DNA of 5,652 nt from an uncultured Bacteroidota bacterium (GTDB lineage: Bacteria; Bacteroidota; Bacteroidia; Chitinophagales; Chitinophagaceae), in NCBI GenBank assembly GCA_946887345.1, contig CAMPKR010000177.1, forward strand, positions 1-5,652, given 5' to 3'. A program made the translations under genes and the position numbers. The first letter of the stretch is position 1. Every line of letters begins with the position of its first letter. The notes beneath the pieces are model-generated. The model saw only the letters and a list, made by a program, of their open reading frames with translations. It was not told the DNA's origin and did no database searches. Of this stretch, positions 1-5,224 are shown piece by piece.

Positions 1-107
1 ATTATGCCATATACCCAGTAGATATTAAAGCGCGGACCCTTGCGTGGCAGCTGGTTGCGGCTATCGCCACCGGGGCCGCTATTGCTCTTCTGTTTATTGT
101 CTTCCAT
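1..107 (-). CDS. ftsH: ATP-dependent zinc metalloprotease FtsH, N-terminal fragment
   Basis: Partial gene cut by the left edge of the window. Thirty-five codons can be read from the ATG at 107-105. The product begins MEDNKQKSNSGPGG, a polar Gly/Asn/Lys-rich cytoplasmic leader, and reaches RFNIYWVYGI, the start of the first transmembrane helix; this tail-then-helix arrangement is typical of Bacteroidetes FtsH. FtsH is a membrane-anchored AAA+ zinc protease that degrades misfolded membrane proteins and some regulators. The AAA and protease domains lie outside the window, so the call rests on the N-terminus and on gene order: it follows rsfS on the same strand with a 35-nt gap, as is common in this phylum. 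It is probably co-transcribed with rsfS. The fragment is short, so identity is likely but not proven. Confidence 0.75.
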   Translation of the reverse strand, partial: MEDNKQKSNSGPGGDSRNQLPRKGPRFNIYWVYGI

Positions 108-142
108 TTTTACTTTAAACCGTAATTTAAACTGTTATATTC

Positions 143-541
143 TTAGTCCTTGTGTTCCATTCTTTCGGCATCTTCCCACAGGCTTTCCAGGTCGTAGAAG
201 TTCCGTTGTTCATGCTGAAAAACATGTACCACCACGTTCACGTAATCTACCAGGGTCCATTGGTCCCCGCGTTCCATATGGTAGGGGCGCTCATCGCATT
301 CCTTCATCACCATTTCCTCTATATTGTCCGATATTGCCTTAACCTGTATATGGGACTTTGCTTCGCATAGAACAAAAAAATCTGCGACCGCCTCATCTAT
401 TTTTCTAAGATCAAGCGACACTATTTCATCTCCCTTTTTGTCCTTAATGGCTTTTATGATTGTTTTAAAAAGCTTGCTGTTCCTGTTAAGCTGTGCGGCC
501 GGTTTCTTTCTTCCCTGGAGTGCAGTTATAATTTTATCCAA
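143..541 (-). CDS. rsfS: Ribosomal silencing factor RsfS
   Basis: A 132-residue RsfS (Iojap/DUF143) protein. The family binds ribosomal protein uL14 on the large subunit and blocks joining of the subunits when nutrients are short. Seen directly: a basic N-terminal extension (residues 1-24), then IIKAIKDKKGDEIVSLDLRK (about 28-47), the AVADFFVLCEAKS strand-turn (51-63), and the hallmark WTLVDYVNVVVHVF (95-108) followed by RNFYDLESLWEDAERM (113-128). It is complete and of normal length. The frame has no ATG before codon 77 and an in-frame TAA six codons upstream, so translation most likely starts at the TTG at 541-539; an ATT at 535 is the only close alternative I see. It is divergent from birA, with ftsH 35 nt downstream, so rsfS-ftsH is likely one transcript. 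Confidence 0.93.
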   Translation of the reverse strand: MDKIITALQGRKKPAAQLNRNSKLFKTIIKAIKDKKGDEIVSLDLRKIDEAVADFFVLCEAKSHIQVKAISDNIEEMVMKECDERPYHMERGDQWTLVDYVNVVVHVFQHEQRNFYDLESLWEDAERMEHKD

Positions 542-543
542 AT

Positions 544-577
544 TTTGATAAACTGTTTATGTTTGGTAATATCTTTA
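544..577 (+). promoter_or_regulatory. Putative promoter for birA
   Basis: A TTTG at 544-547 and TATCTTTA at 570-577 (one mismatch to TAnnTTTG) are separated by 22 nt, within the range accepted for Bacteroidetes -33/-7 pairs. The expected transcription start is near 581, about 39 nt before the birA ATG. The region lies between the divergent rsfS and birA genes, so the two promoters face each other and overlap in space. Confidence 0.35.
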
Positions 578-586
578 CTTCCTTAT

Positions 587-594
587 CAAAAGTA
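587..594 (-). promoter_or_regulatory. Putative -7 promoter element for rsfS-ftsH
   Basis: The minus strand reads TACTTTTG, an exact match to the Bacteroidetes -7 consensus TAnnTTTG. By the usual geometry the transcript would start near 583, giving a leader of about 42 nt before the TTG start of rsfS. I see no good -33 TTTG at the expected distance upstream, so this is a one-box prediction. Confidence 0.45.
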
Positions 595-619
595 AAACTT
601 TCTTTTGGCACTTAGTCTT

Positions 620-1357
620 ATGACCATATTAAATGCTCCTGTTATTGAGCTGGATACTATTGACAGTACCAATAACTATGCCATGCGGCTCATAGATGCC
701 GATAAGGCACAAGCGGGCATGACCATAAGCGCCCTGGAGCAGACGAGGGGCAAAGGCCAGCGGGGCAGGGAGTGGCACACACAGCCCGGCCAGAGCCTGC
801 TCATGAGTATAATCACTAGTCCCGACAGGGCTTTGCGCGAGCAGTTCCTGTACAATGCCGCAATTGCTATAGCGGTTGCTAATTACCTGAACGAGTTGCA
901 TGCAGATTGGCAGGTACGTATTAAATGGCCTAATGATATAATAATCAATGACAAAAAGGCAGGGGGCATACTGCTGGAGAACATCATCAGGGGCAGCCAG
1001 TGGACCTACGGTATAGTAGGCGTGGGGCTGAATGTGCTACAGGATAGCTTTCCTCCCGAACTACCCAATGCCATCTCATTGAAAATGGCTTCCGGCAAGG
1101 AACTTTCCATCATTAAAATGCGCAACTACCTGCGGGAGCGGATCATTTATAATATGTACAGCCCCCTCTCGGCCAAGCAGGTAATGGACGAGTATAACAG
1201 TCTGCTCTACAAGCGGGGTAAAAAGCAAAGATTCAGCGATGATGTAAACACCTGGGAGGTTACCATCCTTGGAGCTTTATCAGACGGTAGCCTGCAGGTG
1301 GAGCAGGAGAGGCAGATATTCCAGTATTCTCACGGCGCCCAGGAGTGGGTTTGGTGA
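620..1357 (+). CDS. birA: Biotin--[acetyl-CoA-carboxylase] ligase, monofunctional type
   Basis: A 245-residue biotin protein ligase. It activates biotin with ATP to biotinyl-5'-AMP and attaches it to a lysine of the biotin carrier domain of acetyl-CoA carboxylase and related enzymes. Motifs seen: DSTNNYA (15-21), the biotinyl-AMP loop GKGQRGREW (44-52), KWPNDIIINDKKAGGILLE (102-120), whose lysine 113 aligns with the biotin-contacting lysine of E. coli BirA, and GIVGVGLNV (131-139). A small C-terminal domain ends in HGAQEWVW. There is no N-terminal helix-turn-helix, so it is an enzyme only and not the repressor form. I chose the ATG at 620; a TTG at 605 would add five residues outside the conserved fold. 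It is divergent from rsfS, and its TGA directly abuts the stop of the convergent amidotransferase gene. Confidence 0.95.
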   Translation: MTILNAPVIELDTIDSTNNYAMRLIDADKAQAGMTISALEQTRGKGQRGREWHTQPGQSLLMSIITSPDRALREQFLYNAAIAIAVANYLNELHADWQVRIKWPNDIIINDKKAGGILLENIIRGSQWTYGIVGVGLNVLQDSFPPELPNAISLKMASGKELSIIKMRNYLRERIIYNMYSPLSAKQVMDEYNSLLYKRGKKQRFSDDVNTWEVTILGALSDGSLQVEQERQIFQYSHGAQEWVW

Positions 1358-1921
1358 TCAGTACATTTCAGCCCAGTTTTTAAGCAGTTGCAACCCATGT
1401 TCAGTTCCGATAGATTCGGGGTGGAATTGTATACCTGCACACAGGTAGTCGGGGTGGTAAATAGCCATTATAGAGTGATCGTCTAAGGCAATGGCTGAGC
1501 TTACAAGATCGCCTTTAATATTCTTCAGCACAAGTGAGTGATAGCGCATCACCGTAAACTCTTCCGGTATGGATTTGAATAAAGCACTTCCATCATGCCT
1601 CACAGTACTTGTTTTTCCATGCATAGGATAGGGAGCGTGAACAAGCTCTGCACCAAAATACATTCCTAATGCCTGGTGACCCAGGCATACACCCAGTATT
1701 GGTATCTTATTGTGAAAATGATCAATCGCTTCCATGCATATACCCGACTGCAGCGGAGTTTCCGGACCGGGAGAAATGATCAGGCGCTCGGGATCCAGTT
1801 TTTTCAAATCCTGCATACTCAGCTCATCGTTACGGTACACCCTGCATTCATTTCCTGTTTGCAGCAGGTAGTGATGCAGTATGTAGGTGAAGGAATCGTA
1901 ATTATCAATGAGTATCCACAT
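1358..1921 (-). CDS. pabA: Glutamine amidotransferase, aminodeoxychorismate/anthranilate synthase component II
   Basis: A class I glutamine amidotransferase of the TrpG/PabA family, 187 residues from the ATG at 1921. It hydrolyses glutamine and passes ammonia to a chorismate-using partner (PabB for folate, or TrpE for tryptophan). Seen directly, numbered from this start: LIDNYDSFTYIL at the N-terminus, the nucleophile loop GVCLGHQ with Cys79, HGKTS (101-105), and IQFHPES carrying catalytic His167 and Glu169. The triad is intact. The usual SPGPG turn reads SPGPE (50-54). Another ATG at 1933 would add MQQR; the family normally begins at the strand leading into DNYDSF, which favours 1921. Its 5' end overlaps the cvpA-family gene by 17 nt. 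No PabB or TrpE is in the window; being outside a trp cluster mildly favours pabA, but trpG cannot be excluded. Confidence 0.9.
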   Translation of the reverse strand: MWILIDNYDSFTYILHHYLLQTGNECRVYRNDELSMQDLKKLDPERLIISPGPETPLQSGICMEAIDHFHNKIPILGVCLGHQALGMYFGAELVHAPYPMHGKTSTVRHDGSALFKSIPEEFTVMRYHSLVLKNIKGDLVSSAIALDDHSIMAIYHPDYLCAGIQFHPESIGTEHGLQLLKNWAEMY

Positions 1922-2459
1922 TCTTTGCTGCATTGTTGTTTACACCGTCAAAGAATTCGGAAAGATCCGCAAATACATCTTTGGCAAATGGTAGAAGTTT
2001 GCCAACGCGCTCATAGGTCCACGGTGCTACAGGCTCAAAGTATTTATAGGTCTTCGACGCTGCGATGGTCTCCGGGGAGATCAGCATCATCTTGTTGCCT
2101 ATCCAAAGTAAAGAACTCCACACCACAGCCGTGATTCCCATATATAAGAGTCCCCCGATGATCTTATTGGCAAGCCCCAGCATCATGGCTTCCAGTGAGC
2201 TTTCTATGGCTTTGCCTATGAGCCTCACAAGTAGCATAACGCCTATAAACAGGATGATGTAGCTGATTAATTGTGCCCAACCGGAAGTGACAAGACCTTC
2301 TTCTTTCAGCCATGAAGCGAAAAGTTCAGAAAGCTTTAAGGCGCAAATGGCTCCCAGCAATACCGCCAATACGGAGAACGCGGCTACTATGAGACCTTTC
2401 ATGTAGCCGCGCACAAAGAATATAATAAGTAGTGTAATGCCTATGAGGTCCAGTGCCAT
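1905..2459 (-). CDS. cvpA: CvpA family membrane protein
   Basis: A 184-residue inner-membrane protein of the CvpA (colicin V production) family. Four hydrophobic helices are visible at about residues 4-19, 21-42, 62-84 and 97-121, followed by a soluble C-terminal tail of about 60 residues. Family hallmarks are LDLIGITLLIIFFVRGYMKG near the N-terminus (polar residues plus RG..KG between helices one and two) and LGLANKIIGGLLY (94-106) leading into the last helix. In E. coli the family is needed for colicin V export and for bile-salt resistance; the biochemical role is not established and I do not assign one here. The ATG directly follows the TAG of the yqeY-like gene with no spacer, and the 3' end overlaps pabA, so the three genes are probably translated from one transcript. 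Confidence 0.88.
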   Translation of the reverse strand: MALDLIGITLLIIFFVRGYMKGLIVAAFSVLAVLLGAICALKLSELFASWLKEEGLVTSGWAQLISYIILFIGVMLLVRLIGKAIESSLEAMMLGLANKIIGGLLYMGITAVVWSSLLWIGNKMMLISPETIAASKTYKYFEPVAPWTYERVGKLLPFAKDVFADLSEFFDGVNNNAAKNVDTH

Positions 2460-2918
2460 CTATGCTCCTTGTGAGAGTAAGGTCTTTACAGTTTCTGAAA
2501 TGGCCTTACCATCGGCTTTGCCGGCTAGTTGCTTGCTGGCTACACCCATTACCTTTCCCATATCAGCGGGAGACGATGCACCAACTTGTGCTATTATCGC
2601 TTTCACTTCAGCCTGCAATTCTTCAGCACTCATTTGTTTAGGCAGGAAGCGTTCAAGTATAGCCAGTTCTTCCCTTTCTTTGGCAGCGAGGTCTTCACGG
2701 TTCTGCTGCACAAATATGTCCAGCGAATCGCGGCGTTGCTTCGCCATTTTTTGCAGCATCTTCAGTTCGCTCGCCTCATTCAGTTCATTGCCGCCACCCT
2801 CTGCAGTTTTTTCTATCAGTATGGCAGCCTTTATTGCACGAAGGGTACGCAGTCCGGCCTCATCTTTGGCCTTCATTGCGGTCTTCATTTCTTCCATTAC
2901 TTTTTGTTCCAGTGACAT
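2460..2918 (-). CDS. yqeY: GatB/YqeY domain-containing protein
   Basis: A 152-residue stand-alone YqeY protein, the expected full length for the family. Seen: an N-terminal helical part starting MSLEQKVMEEMKTAMKAKDEAGLRTLRAIKAAI (1-33), an R-rich helix around AKQRRDSLDIF, a Glu/Lys-rich helix ending in ILERFLPKQMS (about 87-97), and a GatB-tail-like half with GASSPADMGKVMGVASKQLAGKADG (112-136). The domain resembles the tail of GatB, the tRNA-dependent amidotransferase subunit that helps tRNA recognition; a role of the stand-alone protein in tRNA or amidotransferase activity is inference from homology. It is the first gene of the operon yqeY-cvpA-pabA. I saw no clean -7 element upstream: the A/T-rich stretch 2919-2960 holds only degenerate matches. 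Confidence 0.92.
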   Translation of the reverse strand: MSLEQKVMEEMKTAMKAKDEAGLRTLRAIKAAILIEKTAEGGGNELNEASELKMLQKMAKQRRDSLDIFVQQNREDLAAKEREELAILERFLPKQMSAEELQAEVKAIIAQVGASSPADMGKVMGVASKQLAGKADGKAISETVKTLLSQGA

Positions 2919-2964
2919 TGTATCAATTTTTAAAGTTCAATATAGTATAAACTAAAAGACCGTT

Positions 2965-3012
2965 ACCACATCATCAAATTTCACATTTCCACATTCTCAC
3001 ATTTCCACATTA
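2965..3012 (-). repeat. Short tandem repeat, 8-bp period, AATGTG core
   Basis: Read on the minus strand from 3012, consecutive octamers are TAATGTGG, AAATGTGA, GAATGTGG, AAATGTGA, then the degenerate AATTTGAT and GATGTGGT. The first octamer includes the TAA stop codon of gldC. Four clean units occupy 2981-3012 and the weaker ones 2965-2980. No hairpin or T-tract makes this a classical terminator. Similar AATGTG-rich tracts after genes occur in other Bacteroidetes as I recall, so it is probably a lineage-specific intergenic repeat. Confidence 0.75.
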
Positions 3013-3357
3013 CTTATTGTTGTTTTCCGCTTCAAGCGCATCCGTTGCCTTCTTCAGAAAAGTTTTGGCAAACTCTTTCATTTCAGTGGCCAGTTCTGCA
3101 TTCTTGGTGGCGCGTACATAAGTGTCCGCGAGTCCGAACATTGTCTGGTAGAAGAAATCATTCATTTCATCCACCATCATCTTCCTCGTCCACAGGTCTA
3201 TGCGCAGCGCCGATTTTTCTTCCCCGTCCCAAAGGCCCAGCAGCATTGCTTTCGCTTTTTGCATGCCATCCACACCGCCGTCAGGAGCATTCCATTCTAT
3301 TGTCTCCGGCATTTTCTCTTCGTCCAGTTCCACCTGGATATTGATATTCGATTTCAT
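3010..3357 (-). CDS. gldC: Gliding motility protein GldC homologue
   Basis: A 115-residue GldC-like protein. Seen: IQVELDEEKMPETIEWNAPDGG (7-28), then KAKAMLLGLWDGEEKSALRIDLWTRKMMVDEMNDFFYQT (34-72) and the helix MFGLADTYVRAT (73-84), ending in a charged Lys/Glu/Asn tail. The pattern of E-W-x-A-x-D-G-G, W-D and RIDLWT..M.V-DEM is characteristic of the family. GldC was found through Flavobacterium gliding genetics but is a small cytoplasmic protein also present in non-gliding Bacteroidetes, so gliding should not be concluded from this gene alone; no other gld genes are in the window. It is a single-gene unit with its own -7-like element 9 nt upstream. The downstream octamer repeat starts on its stop codon. 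Confidence 0.9.
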   Translation of the reverse strand: MKSNINIQVELDEEKMPETIEWNAPDGGVDGMQKAKAMLLGLWDGEEKSALRIDLWTRKMMVDEMNDFFYQTMFGLADTYVRATKNAELATEMKEFAKTFLKKATDALEAENNNK

Positions 3358-3365
3358 AATTATCG

Positions 3366-3373
3366 CAAATGTA
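3366..3373 (-). promoter_or_regulatory. Putative -7 promoter element for gldC
   Basis: The minus strand reads TACATTTG, an exact TAnnTTTG match. Transcription would begin near 3362, leaving a leader of only about 5 nt before the ATG at 3357. No convincing -33 TTTG was found 17-23 nt upstream. Confidence 0.45.
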
Positions 3374-3410
3374 AATATTAATTAACTGTAGGGCTGTTAC
3401 TGATCGGCGG

Positions 3411-3665
3411 CTATTCATAAATGTCTTTGCGGTGCCCCAGCGAAATGACTTCGATCACAAGCTGCTTGTCAAATATCTCGTAAATTATCCTGTAGTTGCC
3501 TACCCGGATACGATAACCTTCTCTTCCCTTTAGTTTCTTATATCCCTGGGGGCGGGGAACGGTTGTTAATGCAAGGATAGCTTGCTTGATAGATGTATAG
3601 TGAGGCTCGTTTATCTTTTCCAGCTCTTTCAGTGCGCTTCTGCTAAAGCTCAGGGCGTAGGTCAT
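3411..3665 (-). CDS. RelE/ParE-family toxin
   Basis: An 84-residue type II toxin. Seen: an N-terminal strand and helix (SFSRSALKELEKI, 6-18), the loop KKLKGREGYRIRVGNYRIIYEI (43-64), and the C-terminal strand VISLGHRKDIYE (73-84). The combination L-x-G..G-Y-R-I-R-V-G-x-Y-R-I-I-Y and a terminal G-H-R-x-D-I-Y is the RelE/YoeB-like signature; basic residues in these segments form the active surface. Most relatives are ribosome-dependent mRNA endonucleases that slow translation under stress; ParE-type gyrase poisons share the fold but usually lack this ending. Length is normal and nothing appears broken. Its ATG overlaps the TGA of the upstream antitoxin as ATGA, so the toxin is made by coupled translation after the antitoxin. 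Confidence 0.9.
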   Translation of the reverse strand: MTYALSFSRSALKELEKINEPHYTSIKQAILALTTVPRPQGYKKLKGREGYRIRVGNYRIIYEIFDKQLVIEVISLGHRKDIYE

Positions 3666-3877
3666 TGCTGGTTCTTCCGTTTGGTTTCTATTGCTTTGAA
3701 CGCTTCATCCATCGGTATCCTTTCCCCATTGTCCTGCTCCTTGGCTTCATCATATATACGTACATCTTCCAGGTCCTCAAGTTCTTCCATGAGGGCATCA
3801 AATTCCTTGGCAGGGATGACCACCATGGTCTTGTTGCCTTGGGCATCTTTAATGTACTGTGGATGGATAGTTAGCAT
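3662..3877 (-). CDS. Type II antitoxin, Phd/YefM-like
   Basis: A 71-residue antitoxin from the ATG at 3877; a GTG at 3880 would add only one residue and is less likely. It begins MLTIHPQYIKDAQGNKTMVVIPAKEFDALMEELEDLEDVRIYDEA: a short beta start, the MVVIPAKEFDALMEELE strand-helix typical of Phd/YefM-like antitoxins, then an acidic stretch and a basic, disordered-looking C-terminus (KAIETKRKNQQ), which would be the toxin-wrapping part. The N-terminal half is expected to bind its own promoter and, with the toxin, repress the operon. It precedes the toxin with a 4-nt overlap. The family assignment is firm as an antitoxin from context; the exact subfamily is less sure. Confidence 0.85.
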   Translation of the reverse strand: MLTIHPQYIKDAQGNKTMVVIPAKEFDALMEELEDLEDVRIYDEAKEQDNGERIPMDEAFKAIETKRKNQQ

Positions 3878-3896
3878 CACAATTGGTTTTCTTGAA

Positions 3897-3904
3897 CAAA
3901 GTTA
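3897..3904 (-). promoter_or_regulatory. Putative -7 promoter element of the toxin-antitoxin operon
   Basis: The minus strand reads TAACTTTG, an exact TAnnTTTG match. The predicted start near 3893 gives a leader of about 16 nt before the antitoxin ATG at 3877. No good -33 box is visible. An autoregulatory operator would be expected to overlap this site, but I see no clear palindrome here. Confidence 0.45.
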
Positions 3905-3924
3905 AGAAAAACTCTTGTGTCACT

Positions 3925-3990
3925 GTATCGGGACTTATAGCGCCCCTTTAGGGGGATAGGGGGCCTCACAGCGACCAAGTGGCTCGCCCT
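3925..3990. repeat. G/C-rich intergenic element with two hairpins
   Basis: On the plus strand, GTATCGGGACTTATAGC leads into CCCC-TTTA-GGGG (3943-3954), then a second G-run (GGGGG, 3959-3963). A second hairpin follows: GCGACC (3971-3976), loop AAGT, GG-c-TCGC (3981-3987). The layout, GGGACTTATAGC followed by CCCCTTTAGGGGG and another G-run, matches my memory of a common Bacteroidetes intergenic repeat; that is recall, not a search. It lies between the antitoxin promoter and the 3' end of the broken pseudouridine synthase gene. Read on the minus strand it could end that transcript, but no T-run follows the stem, so a standard intrinsic terminator is not supported. Confidence 0.55.
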
Positions 3991-4017
3991 AACCAACTTT
4001 TTCTTTTTCTTTTAACT

Positions 4018-4721
4018 TTAAGATGCCCATTTATTCAATTGCTTCACAGCCGCCGCAATATCCTTGGGCAGCGGGGCTTCCACGCTCACCTTCGTCCCAT
4101 CTTCTTTTTCAAACTCCAGCTTCCAGGCGTGCAGGGCCAGCCTGTTGATCAGCGGACGTTCGCTCTCTTCATTATCCGACAACCTGAACTTCTTTTTAAT
4201 GGCAGATAGATAAAATGGTCTTCCATCTCCATACTGTTGCCCATGCTCTGCACATGAACCCTTATCTGGTGCGTGCGTCCTGTATGTATCTGGAACTGCA
4301 CAAGAGAGTATAGCGACCATTGCTCCAGCACTTTGTAGTCGGTAATAGATGCCTTGCCCTTCTTTGCTGTTATCATCTTTCCCTTTATAGCAGGGTGCTC
4401 TACTATAGCTTTTTCTATACGGCCCTCTTCAGGTACCACGCGGCCATTAAGCAAGCCGATGTAAAATTTACGAACCCCTCTTTCCTGGAAAAGGCCGGAG
4501 AGATACTTGTGCATAGCTTCGCTTTTTGCAAATACCAGCGCACCGCTTGTAGGGCGGTCTATACGGTGCACCACCCATAGCTGCTGTCCCAGTTTGGCTT
4601 CCAGCAGTTTGTTCAGTGGGGCGCTGGTTTCTGTAGCAAAGCGCTCGGGTATCACCAGCATACCCGCCGGTTTATTTACTATCACCAGGTCATTGTCTTC
4701 GTATAGAATGTCTATCTGCAT
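4018..4721 (-). pseudogene. RluA-family pseudouridine synthase, disrupted by internal deletion/frameshift
   Basis: Two reading frames together make an RluA-type rRNA/tRNA pseudouridine synthase without an S4 domain. Frame one (4721 to about 4239, 161 codons) has LYEDNDLVIVNKPAGMLVIP (6-25), the catalytic loop VHRIDRPTSGALVFAKS (51-67) with catalytic Asp55, and TGRTHQIRVHVQSMG (147-161). Frame two resumes at 4233 as YGDGRPFYLSAIKKKF and runs through ERPLINRLALHAWKLEFE to a TAA at 4018. Between MG and YGDGR relatives have about eight residues of the type xPLLxDPL; here only five bases (4234-4238) remain, so about 19 bases and a conserved Asp are missing. Continuing frame one gives a 190-residue product with an unrelated tail ending at 4149. 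It starts directly after the ybeY stop (TAA-ATG). It is probably inactive, unless this is an assembly error. Confidence 0.8.
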
Positions 4722-5156
4722 TTATATTTCCTTCTTGTATTGCACCAGGCACTTATCCTCCTGCCGGCGCATTTCTTCCTTGTCTGCCTTAGTCTTGTCC
4801 TTATAGCCGCACAGGTGCAGGGCTCCGTGAAATATCACCCTGTGCAGTTCATCGGTATAGTCTGCTTTAAACCTGGCAGCGTTATCCTTCACCCGCTCAG
4901 CGCTGATGTATATTTCTGCCTCTACTGCGTCATCACTTCCACTCAAGTCAAAGGTGATAATGTCAGTGTAGGTGTCGTGGTCTAAAAACTGTTGGTTCAT
5001 TTCCAGCAGCGCTTCGTCGGTGCAGAATATGTAGGTAAAAGCTGTTTTTTTAATGCCTTTCAGCTCTCTTTTTACCAGTTTATCAAGGTATGCAGAGAGT
5101 TTTCGCTTGTTTTTGAGTCCGGAAATGATGTTTTGTTCGTAAAACCGGGCAGGCAT
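4722..5156 (-). CDS. ybeY: Endoribonuclease YbeY (16S rRNA maturation)
   Basis: A 144-residue YbeY metalloprotein, involved in maturation of the 16S rRNA 3' end and ribosome quality control. Seen: a start MPARFYEQNI, KNKRKLSAYLDKLVKRE (15-31), LLEMNQQFLDHDTYTDIITFDLS (50-72), the AEIYIS strand (80-85), and the metal motif HGALHLCGYKD (110-120). His110 and His114 are conserved; the third ligand position, a histidine in E. coli, is Asp120 here, as in other Bacteroidetes YbeY sequences I can recall. I chose the ATG at 5156 because the family starts at this FYEQ-like strand. ATGs at 5207 and 5234 would add 17 or 26 non-conserved residues and the longest would cross the feoA start. It lies directly upstream of the broken pseudouridine synthase gene and divergent from feoA. 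Confidence 0.94.
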   Translation of the reverse strand: MPARFYEQNIISGLKNKRKLSAYLDKLVKRELKGIKKTAFTYIFCTDEALLEMNQQFLDHDTYTDIITFDLSGSDDAVEAEIYISAERVKDNAARFKADYTDELHRVIFHGALHLCGYKDKTKADKEEMRRQEDKCLVQYKKEI

Positions 5157-5186
5157 TGTTAAAAATTTGGGCGAAGTTCGGTTATT

Positions 5187-5219
5187 TTTAGGTACAGGCG
5201 GGTTCATATCGTAATTTTG
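5187..5219 (+). promoter_or_regulatory. Putative feoA promoter, close to the start codon
   Basis: TAATTTTG at 5212-5219 is an exact TAnnTTTG match. A -33-like TTTA (three of four bases) at 5187-5190 sits 21 nt upstream. The predicted transcription start is near 5223, two bases before the feoA ATG at 5225, implying a leaderless or nearly leaderless mRNA. The GTG at 5219 begins on the last base of the element and so would not be transcribed, which supports the ATG as the start. Confidence 0.5.
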
Positions 5220-5224
5220 TGGCA

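Noticed and set aside
1676..2134. Plus-strand open frame of 152 codons opposite pabA and cvpA
   Set aside because: No recognisable domain, and it covers two strongly supported genes on the other strand.
2437..2955. Plus-strand open frame of 172 codons opposite yqeY
   Set aside because: It is Ser/Ala/Ile/Phe-rich with no motif and lies antisense to the clear yqeY gene; it is a shadow frame.
2965..3012. CRISPR array
   Set aside because: The units are 8 bp with no spacers and no cas genes nearby.
3943..3963. G-quadruplex
   Set aside because: Only two G-runs of four or more occur close together; the neighbouring C-run makes a hairpin more likely.
3993..4017. Intrinsic terminator T-tract
   Set aside because: The pyrimidine-rich stretch is on the plus strand, while the gene ending here is on the minus strand, so the transcript would carry A/G-rich sequence and not U-rich.
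4018..4320. Independent 100-residue protein
   Set aside because: Its first 29 or so residues are an out-of-frame reading of the pseudouridine synthase; the rest is that enzyme's C-terminus, so it is the 3' half of a broken gene.
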